A DNA stretch of 64,000 nucleotides. It comes from JBEBGV01 sp040081265. Its GTDB lineage: Bacteria > Acidobacteriota > Vicinamibacteria > Vicinamibacterales > UBA2999. A program made the position numbers and the translations under genes. The stretch covers positions 1 through 64,000 of the forward strand of contig JBEBGV010000010.1 of the NCBI GenBank assembly GCA_040081265.1, written 5' to 3'. The notes beneath the pieces were generated by a model that searched no databases, had not been told where the DNA came from, and was given only the letters and a program-made list of their open reading frames with translations. Below, one piece after another: positions 1 through 8,606 of this stretch (within the stretch, counting starts at the first letter, position 1; each line of letters starts with the position of its first letter).

Positions 1-49
1 CTAGAACGAGGAACAGCGTAATGCTTGATATCAGTTGGCGCACGCGCAT
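1..49 (-). CDS. N-terminal fragment of a secreted or membrane protein
   Basis: An ATG at the right end of this segment opens a reading frame that runs off the left edge of the window. The 16 visible residues are MRVRQLISSITLFLVL, a basic start followed by a hydrophobic stretch, as in a signal peptide or first membrane segment. GGAGAG lies 5 nt upstream of the ATG as a clear ribosome binding site. The family cannot be identified from this fragment. The roughly 115 nt to the next gene show no other feature. Confidence 0.6.
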   Translation of the reverse strand, partial: MRVRQLISSITLFLVL

Positions 50-164
50 CCGGTCTCTCCTGAAACTCAAAGCTCTCTGGCTATTCTTCGGTCGGGCCGC
101 GTGAAAACAATAGTTGTCACCTCAACCGTTGAGCGAGCTTAGCCGCCGATCGATCCCGTGTCAA

Positions 165-2414
165 TCAGGGCAATCGCGTATCAAGGTGTGCATCGAACAC
201 GCGCAGCCCAAGGTGGCGGCTATCAGCGGTTCCCTCCGCCTGTCCGGGCAGGTACACCTTGTCTGACTCAATGGCCACCATCGCCTCTCCGTCACGCCAC
301 ACGTCGACCGGCACCTCGACGACGACCTCGAAGTCGTCGGTGGGCCTCAACTCGCGCAGCACCCGACCCTGGCTGGTGATGCGAATGGTCGGCGCCGAGT
401 CGAAATACCTGAGGGGCGATTCGCCACGAAGCGTCAGCGTCAGCGCCTGCGCCGTGCCGCGGATCCGCAGCACGGAGCGCTCGCTGGTCCAGCGCCAGCG
501 CGCACCCGTGGCGGGCGCGTACTCAGCCTCGTGCCAGCCCTCCCCGAAGCCGTAGACCACCCCGGAAGCCGCCTGCAGGTCGAACTGCCTGATGGCCACC
601 TCCGGCCGCCTCCCGTTGGCCGCCACGGCGTTCTCGATCCGCAAGGTTGCGTATTGGCCGGGTCCGCCGAGCGAACCAGCTGGCAGGCTGACGAATCGGA
701 GAAAGGTGTCCCCCGGCGCAGCCACGGTCCAACTGTCGATCGGCCGGCCATCCAGCAGCAGTCGGAGCTCTGCCGCCGGGTCTCCGGGAGGCCCCAGATG
801 CTGTCCCCCGACCATCACGTCCACGGCCTCGGCCCGGCGCCTGACCCACGCATCAATTGGTCGCTGGTCCAGCCCCTTCCGGTCGGCCCTGGTCATCCCG
901 CCTGCCTCCGGCGTCAGCGACCATCCTTCGCCGGCAAACCATCCTGGTTGAGACAGCCGGTACCACTCCACGTTGGTCGGGCGGGTGCCGCTCAACTCGC
1001 CACGATGCTCAACCGTCCAGTCGTACCGCACGACATCCCGACGGCTCACCGGATCGATCAGTGCCAGGTCGGTGCGTTTCGCCTCCCCGAAGAACCACAC
1101 GGGGCGGTCTCCACCCTCGAGCCAGTACTGCACCGGCCCCATCCACTCGTATTGCCGCCGAGGCTCAACAAACGGAAGCGACGTCCCACCGTGCTGCAGT
1201 GCACGACGCAGGCTGAAGTGACCATAGACCTTCGCCGGTGCATCCGTCGCGGCACGAGCAGTCGCCTCGGCCAGCGCTCGATAGGCAGGATGAGCCTGAC
1301 GGGCATAAGACGCCCCGCCCGAGATCGACACTGCCAGTGCGGCTCCGACAACCGGCACCCCGAGCCATGCAGCCGGCCGTGCCACGTCGGCCGCCCGCAT
1401 CGCGAACCAGGCGACCAGCGGCACGACAGGCAGGGCATACCGAACGGTGAGCGTCTCCTGAAAGATCAGGTGATAGACGATGTAGGGAACGAAGAGATAG
1501 AGGATCACCAACGCCGCCCGCGGGGTCTTCACCGCCGCCATCACGGCTCCGATGCCGGCCGCCACGCCCACGACGATCGCCAGGGCCACCGAGTGCCACG
1601 GAAGGACGAAGGTCTCGTACAGCGAGAAAGCGAACCGACGCGGCGTGGGGTTGTTCCACAGCATGTCCACGAACGCGAAGTCTTCACCGGCCTGCGTGTT
1701 GAGCGCAGCGAGATACGCCGACAGACCGCCGCTGACCGCAAAGAGGGGAACGGCCCACGCGAGCGCGCCAACGGCGCTCGCCCCTCCCACGCGCGACACC
1801 AGCCACCAGACACCGGACTGGCGCTGCATCACGACCGCCAGCAGCAGCGCCGGCGTCGTCAGCGCCAGCGTCTGGATGCGGATACCTGCGGTCAGCCACG
1901 CCAGCGCCGCCCCGGCCACCAGAGGTCGACGGTCCTCGATGCCTTCAATCAGCAGCGCCTGGCTCCACAGCACCGCCGCGAGACCGGGCATGTCGCTCAT
2001 CGGACGCAGGCCGCTCATCCAGAACAGCGGCGTCACCGCCAGCAACACGACTGGCCAGAGCGGCGTGTGGCGCCCGTCACCAAAGCGACGTTCGACGGCG
2101 GCAAAGAGTCTCGCCGCTCCACAGACAGCCACGGCGCCGCCGACCGCGGACCACAGTGCCAGCGCCAGCGTGTCGGCGCGCACCGCGCTCAAGGAGGTCA
2201 GCGCAGACAGCAGCCAGAGCGATGCGCGACCGAGCGCGATGTACACCGGATATCCGGGCGGATGCGGCTGGTGCAGCAGGATGTCGAACTGATGCAGACC
2301 GAGTGCGAAATTGATCGAGTCGATGTCCTCGGGTGACGCGGCGAGGAAGGGCAGGTGCAGGAGGAAGTACGCAACGGCAACGCCCAGGGACCACTGCGCG
2401 AAGGGGGAACGCAA
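165..2414 (-). CDS. GT-C-type integral membrane glycosyltransferase-like protein
   Basis: 749 aa. The first ~370 residues hold about ten hydrophobic segments. The first periplasmic loop contains acidic residues (SPEDIDSINFALG) followed by HQPHPPGYPVY, an arrangement typical of GT-C / DUF2723-like transferases that use polyprenyl-linked sugars. The last ~350 residues are soluble and beta-rich, probably a periplasmic domain. The likely role is transfer of a sugar from a lipid carrier to an extracytoplasmic acceptor; the substrate is unknown. The start is a TTG that lies 7 nt downstream of the larE stop; no upstream ATG or GTG is available in frame, so the start is uncertain. Confidence 0.65.
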   Translation of the reverse strand: MRSPFAQWSLGVAVAYFLLHLPFLAASPEDIDSINFALGLHQFDILLHQPHPPGYPVYIALGRASLWLLSALTSLSAVRADTLALALWSAVGGAVAVCGAARLFAAVERRFGDGRHTPLWPVVLLAVTPLFWMSGLRPMSDMPGLAAVLWSQALLIEGIEDRRPLVAGAALAWLTAGIRIQTLALTTPALLLAVVMQRQSGVWWLVSRVGGASAVGALAWAVPLFAVSGGLSAYLAALNTQAGEDFAFVDMLWNNPTPRRFAFSLYETFVLPWHSVALAIVVGVAAGIGAVMAAVKTPRAALVILYLFVPYIVYHLIFQETLTVRYALPVVPLVAWFAMRAADVARPAAWLGVPVVGAALAVSISGGASYARQAHPAYRALAEATARAATDAPAKVYGHFSLRRALQHGGTSLPFVEPRRQYEWMGPVQYWLEGGDRPVWFFGEAKRTDLALIDPVSRRDVVRYDWTVEHRGELSGTRPTNVEWYRLSQPGWFAGEGWSLTPEAGGMTRADRKGLDQRPIDAWVRRRAEAVDVMVGGQHLGPPGDPAAELRLLLDGRPIDSWTVAAPGDTFLRFVSLPAGSLGGPGQYATLRIENAVAANGRRPEVAIRQFDLQAASGVVYGFGEGWHEAEYAPATGARWRWTSERSVLRIRGTAQALTLTLRGESPLRYFDSAPTIRITSQGRVLRELRPTDDFEVVVEVPVDVWRDGEAMVAIESDKVYLPGQAEGTADSRHLGLRVFDAHLDTRLP

Positions 2415-2421
2415 CAGCGTC

Positions 2422-3285
2422 TCAGGTGGGCTGAAGGCGAAGGCCCTCGTTCAGGCTGCCAAGGCGGTACCCGCGCAGGTCGAGGGTGACGTGCTGGTAA
2501 CCGACCGCACGGAGCCTCGCCACCAGTGCCTCGCGAATCTCGGGTTCGAGCGCCCGCGGCAACTCGTCCTGCCCGATCTCGATGCGTGCGAGGGCGTCAT
2601 GGTGACGCACGCGGCAGACGCGGAAACCCAGGTCTCGTACCGCCTGCTCGGCGCGTTCGATCATCGCCAGCTTCTCGACGGTCACTTCGGATTGGTACGG
2701 GATGCGGGACGACAAACACGCCGACGCGGGCTCGTCCCAGGTCGGCAGACCCGCCGCCTTCGACAACGCGCGAATGTCGGTCTTGGTCAGGCCGGCCTCG
2801 TCGAGAGGACTCCGGACCCCGAATTCCTTCGCCGCCGTGCGCCCGGGGCGATAGTCGCTGCGATCGTCGGCATTACTGCCATCGACAATCACGCGCAGCC
2901 CGCGATCCCTGGCCATTCCGGACAGGGTCGAATAGAGCTCGGTCTTGCAGAAATAGCAACGGTTGACCGGATTCGCGCGGTACTCCGGGCGGTCCAGTTC
3001 GGCGGTGCTGATGAACTCGTGGTTGAGCTCGAACTCGCGGGCCACGCGGAGCGCAAGCTGCCGGTGATGATCGGGATAGCTGGGGCTGTCGGCCGTGACG
3101 CACAGGGCTCGCTGCCCGAGCGCCTGGGTCGCAGCCCACCCGAGGTACGCGCTGTCGACGCCCCCGCTGAAGGCGACGAGCACCGAATCGAGCCCGGCCA
3201 GCAGCGCCTGGAGCTGGCGCTCCCGAGCCCACAGGTCAGTGCCGGCCGTGCCGGCGTCAGCGGCGGACGCCGCTGGGTCGCTCAC
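2422..3285 (-). CDS. larE: LarE-type ATP-dependent sacrificial sulfur transferase
   Basis: 287 aa, a normal length for LarE. The N-terminal PP-loop is SGGVDSAYL (about residues 40-48). NRCYFCKTELY lies mid-protein, and EPASACLSSRIPYQ carries the cysteine that in LarE donates its sulfur to the nickel-pincer cofactor of lactate racemase. LarE acts after LarB and before LarC, but neither partner nor LarA is in this window, so another sulfur-acceptor role is possible. The start is a GTG that shares four bases (GTGA) with the stop of the upstream zinc-ribbon gene, which implies translational coupling. Confidence 0.85.
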   Translation of the reverse strand: MSDPAASAADAGTAGTDLWARERQLQALLAGLDSVLVAFSGGVDSAYLGWAATQALGQRALCVTADSPSYPDHHRQLALRVAREFELNHEFISTAELDRPEYRANPVNRCYFCKTELYSTLSGMARDRGLRVIVDGSNADDRSDYRPGRTAAKEFGVRSPLDEAGLTKTDIRALSKAAGLPTWDEPASACLSSRIPYQSEVTVEKLAMIERAEQAVRDLGFRVCRVRHHDALARIEIGQDELPRALEPEIREALVARLRAVGYQHVTLDLRGYRLGSLNEGLRLQPT

Positions 3286-3530
3286 TCGTCGTAATCCTCT
3301 TCTTCCTTGTCCGCGTCTTCGTCGTCATCATCGTCGTCGTCCTCGTCTTCTTCGTCTTCTTCGTCGTCGTCGTCGAGGTCGTCGTCTTCGTCGGCGGCAT
3401 CGACAAGCTCCAGCTCATCGGCACCCAGGAATGCGAGCGTCTTGCCACACTCAGGACACGTCAGCGTGTCGCCCTCGTCGTAGTCCTCGGTGTCGATTTC
3501 GTCGAATTCGCAGTCTGGGCAAGTCGCCAT
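3282..3530 (-). CDS. LysW-like zinc-ribbon protein with a highly acidic tail
   Basis: 82 aa. Two CPxC knuckles (MATCPDCEFD and LTCPECGKTL) make a zinc ribbon of the LysW/CPxCG type. A short LELV segment follows. Residues ~45-82 are almost entirely Asp/Glu. An ATG with GGAG 6 nt upstream defines the start, although the frame is open further upstream. The gene ends inside the larE start codon (GTGA overlap). LysW proteins carry amino-acid intermediates on a C-terminal acidic end, but whether this one is a carrier is inference. No lysine or arginine LysW-pathway gene lies nearby. Confidence 0.75.
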   Translation of the reverse strand: MATCPDCEFDEIDTEDYDEGDTLTCPECGKTLAFLGADELELVDAADEDDDLDDDDEEDEEDEDDDDDDDEDADKEEEDYDE

Positions 3531-3691
3531 ACCAGCTCCACGGCAGCACCGCTCCTGCTGCCCGAACGTGAGACGTGCGGTGATGCGACCATCAACCGGA
3601 TTCTCGCGGAAAGACCAAATTATATCGGGATCGGAAGAAGCCCTGCAACGAACCCTATCGGCGATCCCACCGGGTTCCGATACCAGAGGAC

Positions 3692-4420
3692 GTGGGGGCA
3701 CAGACCCTGATCGGCGCGGCAACCCGAACCGTGGTGGTCGCGGACGAGACGGAGTTCGTGCGCAACCGCTTCCGGACGGCACTCGTCGGCGCAGGCCACA
3801 AGGTTATCCTTGCCGGCAGCCGCCCCGAGCTCCTCGACCGCGTTCGGGCGGCGACGAGTGAAATCAGTCTGGTCGTGCTGGACGCCCGCCTCTCGGCCTC
3901 CGATGTGGGCGGCCTCATCAGGCAGCTCTACACGCTGCTCCCCAACAAGCCACCCATCGTCGCCTTCAGCGGCACCATCGGCAACACGGCGGCCGTACGG
4001 GCCCTGGCTGAACTCGACGTCACCGCGTTCATCAACGAATACACCGGCGAGCAGAACATACTCCGTGCGCTTGGACCGTTCCTGGGTGGCAATGCGTCGA
4101 CGCGCCGGTCGAGCCCCCGCGTGGCACTCGGCACGGCCGTTTCGTTCCGCCTTGGGCAGACAATCGTCACGGCCGTCACGTCAAACATCAGCCGCGGCGG
4201 CGTCGCCGTTCGGTCGACCAACCCATTTGCGCTCGGCACTGACGTCCGCCTGAGGCTCCGTCTCCCCTTCTCCAACAAGGAAGTCGAGGCGGAGGCGCGG
4301 GTCGTGTGGTCGAAGCCCGGCACAGGAATGGGCCTTCAATTTTCACGAGTCAGCCCGGCACACCAGGCGGCCATCGACGAGTTCGTCAACGGCCATTTCT
4401 TCGCCAACAGGAAGGGCTAG
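3692..4420 (+). CDS. Receiver-like plus PilZ domain protein
   Basis: 242 aa. Residues ~12-130 resemble a response-regulator receiver: beta strand TVVVADETEF, then LVVLDARLS with the candidate phospho-accepting Asp. Residues ~135-240 form a PilZ domain, with an Arg-rich start (TRRSSPRVALG) and the SNISRGGVAV motif matching the [D/N]xSxxG c-di-GMP signature. This suggests a c-di-GMP effector that also takes a phosphorylation or protein-binding input, possibly for motility or exopolysaccharide. The GTG start has AGAGGA only 1 nt upstream, so the exact start is weakly supported; a GTG at 3731 is an alternative. Confidence 0.75.
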   Translation: MGAQTLIGAATRTVVVADETEFVRNRFRTALVGAGHKVILAGSRPELLDRVRAATSEISLVVLDARLSASDVGGLIRQLYTLLPNKPPIVAFSGTIGNTAAVRALAELDVTAFINEYTGEQNILRALGPFLGGNASTRRSSPRVALGTAVSFRLGQTIVTAVTSNISRGGVAVRSTNPFALGTDVRLRLRLPFSNKEVEAEARVVWSKPGTGMGLQFSRVSPAHQAAIDEFVNGHFFANRKG

Positions 4421-4426
4421 CCTCAC

Positions 4427-4506
4427 GGCGGGTCCTGCGGACCCGCCCTACGTACCGTCCGACAGACCATCGGAGACGTACGTAGGCCGGGTCCGCAGGA
4501 CCCGGC
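4427..4506. repeat. REP-like pair (BIME), copy 1
   Basis: Two hairpins face each other between convergent genes. The left stem is GGCGGGTCC-tgc-GGACCCGCC followed by CTACGTAC. The right one starts GTACGTAGG and has the stem CCGGGTCC-gca-GGACCCGG. The outer halves differ by a swapped C/G base pair. The pair lies just after two stop codons, so it may end transcription from both sides. Confidence 0.85.
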
Positions 4507-4511
4507 AATCA

Positions 4512-6644
4512 TCACCGCTGGCGCAACAACCGCAACGCGTTGGCGACGACGATGATCGTGGCGCCGGTGTCGGCCAGCACGGCCATCCAGAGCGTGGCAA
4601 CGCCGGCGACGGCCATGGCCAGAAACGCCAGCTTGAGCGCCAGCGAAATCGCCACGTTGGTCCGCACGTTGCGAACCGTCGCGCGCGCCAGCCGCAGCAT
4701 GTAGGGCAGCTTCAGCAGATCGTCGGACATCAGCGCGACGTCAGCCGCTTCAAGCGCCACGTCCGACCCGATCGCTCCCATGGCGACGCCGACATGGGCA
4801 GCCGCCAGTGCCGGCGCGTCATTGATCCCGTCCCCCACCATCAGCACGGGGCCCTCGACACTCAGGGTCCGTATCAATTCGTGCTTGTCTGCCGGGAGAA
4901 GCGAAGCATGGAACCCGTCCACACCAACCTGGCTCGCCACCGTCCGCGCGATGTCCGGCGCGTCGCCGGTCAGCATCACCGTGCGCTGAACGCCGTGCGC
5001 CCGAAGGAGATCGAGCGCGTCGCGCGCGCCCGGACGCGGCTCGTCGGCCAGCGCAAGAGCGCCCGCCACGCGGGCATCCACCGAGACCAGGACCACCGAG
5101 GTGCCGCGAGCCCGCAGCTGGGTGATTCGATCACCCAGTTCCACCGGTACCGTGCCGTGACGTTCGAACTGTCGATCGCCACCGACCAGCACGCGTCGAC
5201 CATCAACGACACCTTCAACGCCAACGCCTGGCACCGACACGAAGGCGGTCACGGGAACGGTGGCAATCCCGGCCGACTGCGCATAGCTGGCGATCGCATT
5301 CGCGATCGGGTGCGATGCCCGTGACTCGACCGACGCCGCCGCCCGCACCAGTTCCTCGGTCGTCACGCCGGGCACCGTCAGGACGTCCACGACCCCGAGG
5401 GCACCGGTGGTCAGTGTGCCTGTCTTGTCGAAGGCGACGATCCGCGTTGCGGCGAGGCGTTCCAGCACCGCACCGCCTTTCACCAGGACGCCATGCCTGG
5501 CCGCAGCCGACAGCGCCGCGACAAACGAGACCGGCGTGGACACGACCAGCGCGCAAGGACACGCGATCACCAGCAGCACGAGAGCCCGATACGCCCACAC
5601 CTCCGGCGCTGGCACTCCCAGCAGCCACGGCACCACGCCGACAACGACCGCCAGGACGACCACCGCCGGCGTGTACTTCGCCGCGAAGCGCTCGACAAAC
5701 GACTGAAGCGGGGCCCGACTGGCCTGCGCTGTCTCGACCAGGTGGATCACCCTGGCCAGCCGCGTGTCCTTGACCAGACGCTCGACGCGCACGTCGAGCG
5801 CGCCGTGTCCGTTGATGGTGCCGGCAAACACCTCCAGGCCGGACGCCTTCGCCACCGGCAGTGACTCGCCAGTCATCGGCGCTTCGTTGACGTCACTGTG
5901 CCCGGCCGTCACGACACCATCGAGCGGGATCTTGTCGCCGGGACGAATCACGATGGTGTCGCCCACACGAATGACGTCAAGCGGCACTCGCTCCTGACGT
6001 CCGTCGCGGAACACGATGGCGTCTTTGGGCGAGAGGTCCATCAAGGAAGAAATCGCCTGCCTGGCGCGGGCCATGGTCCGCACTTCGAGCCACTGCGCAA
6101 CCGCGAAGAGGAAGACCACGCTGGCCGCCTCGAGATAGTCGCCGAGCACCAGCGCGCCGGCCACGGCGACGACCATCAGGACGTTGATGTCGAGAGAACC
6201 GGAGCGAATCGCCGTCCACGCACGCCGGGCGGGATACACGGCCCCGGCAACGCTGGAAATCAGGTAGAGCGGGATTGAAACCGCAGGTCCCACGAGCGCC
6301 GCCGCTGCCGCACCCGCCACGAGCCCCACTCCGGACACGACACTCAGAGTGCCCCGCCAGTCGGAACGATCCTGGACGATCGGCTCCTCGTGCTCGAGCC
6401 ACATGCGCATGCCGGCGTGGCCCACAGCCTCGACCATCGCCGCCGTCGTCAGCTTGGCCGCGTCGTACTTGACGTGCAGCCGCTGGCCGATGAGATCGGC
6501 CGACAGGTCCTCGAGGCCGGTCAGGGGCTTGAGGCGCCGCTCGAGGATGACAACCTCCTCGCGGCAGTCCATCCCCTCGACGCGGAAGACCGCTTCTGCG
6601 TGGATCTCGCAGGTCGCGCACGACTGCAGGGCGGCGGTGGCCAT
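4512..6644 (-). CDS. Zn/Cd/Pb-type heavy-metal P1B ATPase
   Basis: 710 aa, typical for ZntA/CadA-type exporters of the inner membrane. The N-terminal metal-binding domain has VEGMDCREE instead of the usual GMxCxxC, a variant seen in zinc/cadmium pumps. CATCE near the start may be a second metal ligand set. The transmembrane CPC site is VIACPCALVVSTP, the phosphorylation motif DKTGTLTTG, and the ATP-binding HP motif is SHPIANAIA. TGDAPDIA and MVGDGINDAPAL complete the hinge. The CPC motif and overall form favour Zn2+/Cd2+/Pb2+ over copper. A REP pair flanks each end, and no metalloregulator lies next to it. Confidence 0.88.
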   Translation of the reverse strand: MATAALQSCATCEIHAEAVFRVEGMDCREEVVILERRLKPLTGLEDLSADLIGQRLHVKYDAAKLTTAAMVEAVGHAGMRMWLEHEEPIVQDRSDWRGTLSVVSGVGLVAGAAAAALVGPAVSIPLYLISSVAGAVYPARRAWTAIRSGSLDINVLMVVAVAGALVLGDYLEAASVVFLFAVAQWLEVRTMARARQAISSLMDLSPKDAIVFRDGRQERVPLDVIRVGDTIVIRPGDKIPLDGVVTAGHSDVNEAPMTGESLPVAKASGLEVFAGTINGHGALDVRVERLVKDTRLARVIHLVETAQASRAPLQSFVERFAAKYTPAVVVLAVVVGVVPWLLGVPAPEVWAYRALVLLVIACPCALVVSTPVSFVAALSAAARHGVLVKGGAVLERLAATRIVAFDKTGTLTTGALGVVDVLTVPGVTTEELVRAAASVESRASHPIANAIASYAQSAGIATVPVTAFVSVPGVGVEGVVDGRRVLVGGDRQFERHGTVPVELGDRITQLRARGTSVVLVSVDARVAGALALADEPRPGARDALDLLRAHGVQRTVMLTGDAPDIARTVASQVGVDGFHASLLPADKHELIRTLSVEGPVLMVGDGINDAPALAAAHVGVAMGAIGSDVALEAADVALMSDDLLKLPYMLRLARATVRNVRTNVAISLALKLAFLAMAVAGVATLWMAVLADTGATIIVVANALRLLRQR

Positions 6645-6654
6645 CGGTTGTTTC

Positions 6655-6713
6655 GGCGGGTCGGTCCGACCCGCCCCACGTACTATCGGTAGGCCGGGTC
6701 CAACGGACCCGGC
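6655..6713. repeat. REP-like pair (BIME), copy 2
   Basis: GGCGGGTCGG-TCCGACCCGCC is followed by CCACGTAC. After 6 nt comes TAGGCCGGGTCC-aac-GGACCCGGC. It has the same two-stem layout as copy 1, with changed loop-proximal bases that still pair, which suggests the stem is maintained. It lies upstream of the P-type ATPase start. Confidence 0.8.
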
Positions 6714-6763
6714 GTTTCTCTATTGTCCGTCGCAAACCGATCGGGCGTCTGGAGCGTCATTCC

Positions 6764-6792
6764 TTGCGGCCAGTGCCCCCATCAGCTACGAT
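6764..6792 (+). promoter_or_regulatory. Candidate sigma-70 type promoter for the ABC exporter operon
   Basis: TTGCGG (-35) and TACGAT (-10) are separated by 17 nt, about 70 nt upstream of the ABC ATPase GTG. Each hexamer matches four of six consensus bases. Prediction from sequence only. Confidence 0.4.
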
Positions 6793-6863
6793 GAGCGGCT
6801 GACAAACCTGCAACTTGTGATGCACCTATCAGTTACAAGCCTTTCAGCGCGGAGGCAAACCCA

Positions 6864-7838
6864 GTGATCGAGGTCCAGCACCTCACCAAGCGATACGGCC
6901 CCTTTACGGCGGTCAACGACATCAATTTCAAGGTCGAGCGCGGCGAGATTCTCGGCTTCCTGGGCCCGAACGGGGCCGGTAAGACGACGACGATGCGCGT
7001 ACTGACCGGCTATATGCCTCCCACGGAGGGCAAAGCCATCGTCGCCGGCTTTGATCTGGCGGAACAGCCGATCGAGGCCAAGCGGCGGACGGGCTATCTG
7101 CCCGAGACGCCTCCTCTCTATCCGGACATGACGGTCCGCGACTACCTGACGTTTGTCGCCCGTATCAAAGGTGTCCCGCGGGCCGAGCGCAAGAAGCGCG
7201 TCGAGACCGCCATGGAACGGACACGCGTTGCCGACATGGCCAACCGCCACTGCGGCAAGCTGTCAAAGGGCTACAAGCAGCGCGTCGGACTCGCGCAGGC
7301 GATCCTGCACAACCCCGATGTGCTCATCCTTGACGAGCCCACCGCGGGTCTCGACCCCAAGCAGATCATCCAGACGCGGGCCCTCATCAAGGAACTGGCC
7401 GGTGATCACACCATCATCCTGAGCACGCACATCCTGCCCGAGGTAAGCCAGACCTGTCAGCGCGTGGTCATCATCAACAAGGGCCGCGTGGTCGCCATCG
7501 ATACTCCCGACAACCTCACCGCGAAGGTCAGCGGCTCCGCCACGATGTATGTCCAGGTGGACAGCGCGGGGGCTGACGCGGCAGGCGCGCTGTCGAGGAT
7601 TCCGGGCGTGACCAGCGTCACCGTCGCCGACTCGCGTGCGGCCGTGACCGGGTTCGAGATCGAAAGCGAAGCCGGTCGCGACGTCCGCCGCGAACTGGCG
7701 GCCGCCGTCGTCGGCCACGGCTGGGGCCTGCTCGAGCTTCGGCCCAACCGGCTCAGCCTCGAGGATGTCTTCCTCCAGCTCACGACCCAGGAACCCCAGG
7801 GCGCCGCGACGATCGCCGCGGAGGACGCACATGAATAA
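6864..7838 (+). CDS. ABC transporter ATP-binding protein, Gld/Nos-type exporter
   Basis: 324 aa. Walker A GPNGAGKTT, signature LSKGYKQRVGLAQ, Walker B VLILDEPTAGLDP and the H-loop STHILPE are all intact. A C-terminal extension of ~90 residues is typical of drug/gliding-type exporter ATPases. GTG start with GGAGG 8 nt upstream. It begins a four-gene set (ATPase, permease, GldG-like protein, DUF4340 protein) that resembles the GldA-GldF-GldG group of Bacteroidota. Such sets are common outside gliding bacteria, so the exported substrate is unknown. Confidence 0.88.
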   Translation: MIEVQHLTKRYGPFTAVNDINFKVERGEILGFLGPNGAGKTTTMRVLTGYMPPTEGKAIVAGFDLAEQPIEAKRRTGYLPETPPLYPDMTVRDYLTFVARIKGVPRAERKKRVETAMERTRVADMANRHCGKLSKGYKQRVGLAQAILHNPDVLILDEPTAGLDPKQIIQTRALIKELAGDHTIILSTHILPEVSQTCQRVVIINKGRVVAIDTPDNLTAKVSGSATMYVQVDSAGADAAGALSRIPGVTSVTVADSRAAVTGFEIESEAGRDVRRELAAAVVGHGWGLLELRPNRLSLEDVFLQLTTQEPQGAATIAAEDAHE

Positions 7839-8601
7839 CACCCTCGCCATCGCTCACAAGGAAATCAAGTCGTACTTCGCCTCACCGATCGCCTACATCG
7901 TCATCGGGTTCTCGGCGCTGCTCTTCGGCTACTTCTTCGTGGCCCTGCTGCTCAATTTCGACCGGATGTCGCTGCAGGCCGGCGCCGGGTTCGGTGGACC
8001 GGAATCGGTCAACGTGAACCAGATGCTGATCGGCCCGCTCTTCATGAACGTCGCGGTCATCCTGCTCTTCACCCTGCCGCTGGTCACCATGCGCACCTAC
8101 TCGGAAGAGAAGCGCTCGGGGACCATTGAACTGCTGCTGACGTCGCCGCTGACCGACCTGCAGATCGTGCTGGGCAAGTTTCTCGGCGCGTTCGTGCTGT
8201 ATGCCGCCATGCTCGCGGTGACGGTCGTGCACATCGGTTTCCTGTTCCTCTTTGGCAACCCCGAGTGGCGTCCGGTCGCGACGGGATACCTCGGGGTGCT
8301 GCTGATGGGAGGGTGCTTCCTGTCGCTGGGCCTGTTCGTGTCGAGCCTGACCAAGAACCAGATCGTCGCCGGCATGATTACCTTCGCGGTCTTCCTGCTC
8401 TTCTGGATCGTCAACTGGATCGCGGGGTTCGTCGGCCCGACGATGCAGGGCTTCCTGAATTACCTGTCGATCACCGAGCACCTCAACGACTTCACCATTG
8501 GCGTCCTCGACACCAAGCACGTCGTCTATTACCTGTCGTTCATTGCGTTCAGCCTCTTCCTGACGGTCCGCGCGGTTGATACCGAGCGGTGGCGCGGGTA
8601 G
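7831..8601 (+). CDS. ABC transporter permease, GldF-like
   Basis: 256 aa with six predicted membrane segments, an ABC-2-type permease. MRTYSEEKRSGTIELLLTSP, conserved in GldF/NosY permeases, lies about residue 89. The ATG start has GAGGA upstream and overlaps the end of the ATPase gene by 8 nt (ATGAATAA), so the two are translationally coupled. It should form the membrane channel for the preceding ATPase. Confidence 0.85.
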   Translation: MNNTLAIAHKEIKSYFASPIAYIVIGFSALLFGYFFVALLLNFDRMSLQAGAGFGGPESVNVNQMLIGPLFMNVAVILLFTLPLVTMRTYSEEKRSGTIELLLTSPLTDLQIVLGKFLGAFVLYAAMLAVTVVHIGFLFLFGNPEWRPVATGYLGVLLMGGCFLSLGLFVSSLTKNQIVAGMITFAVFLLFWIVNWIAGFVGPTMQGFLNYLSITEHLNDFTIGVLDTKHVVYYLSFIAFSLFLTVRAVDTERWRG

Positions 8602-8606
8602 TCATC

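Noticed and set aside
531..2336. Long plus-strand reading frame antisense to the membrane glycosyltransferase
   Set aside because: Its protein is rich in His/Arg/Gln with no family resemblance, while the minus strand encodes a clear GT-C-type membrane protein. High GC explains the long open antisense frame.
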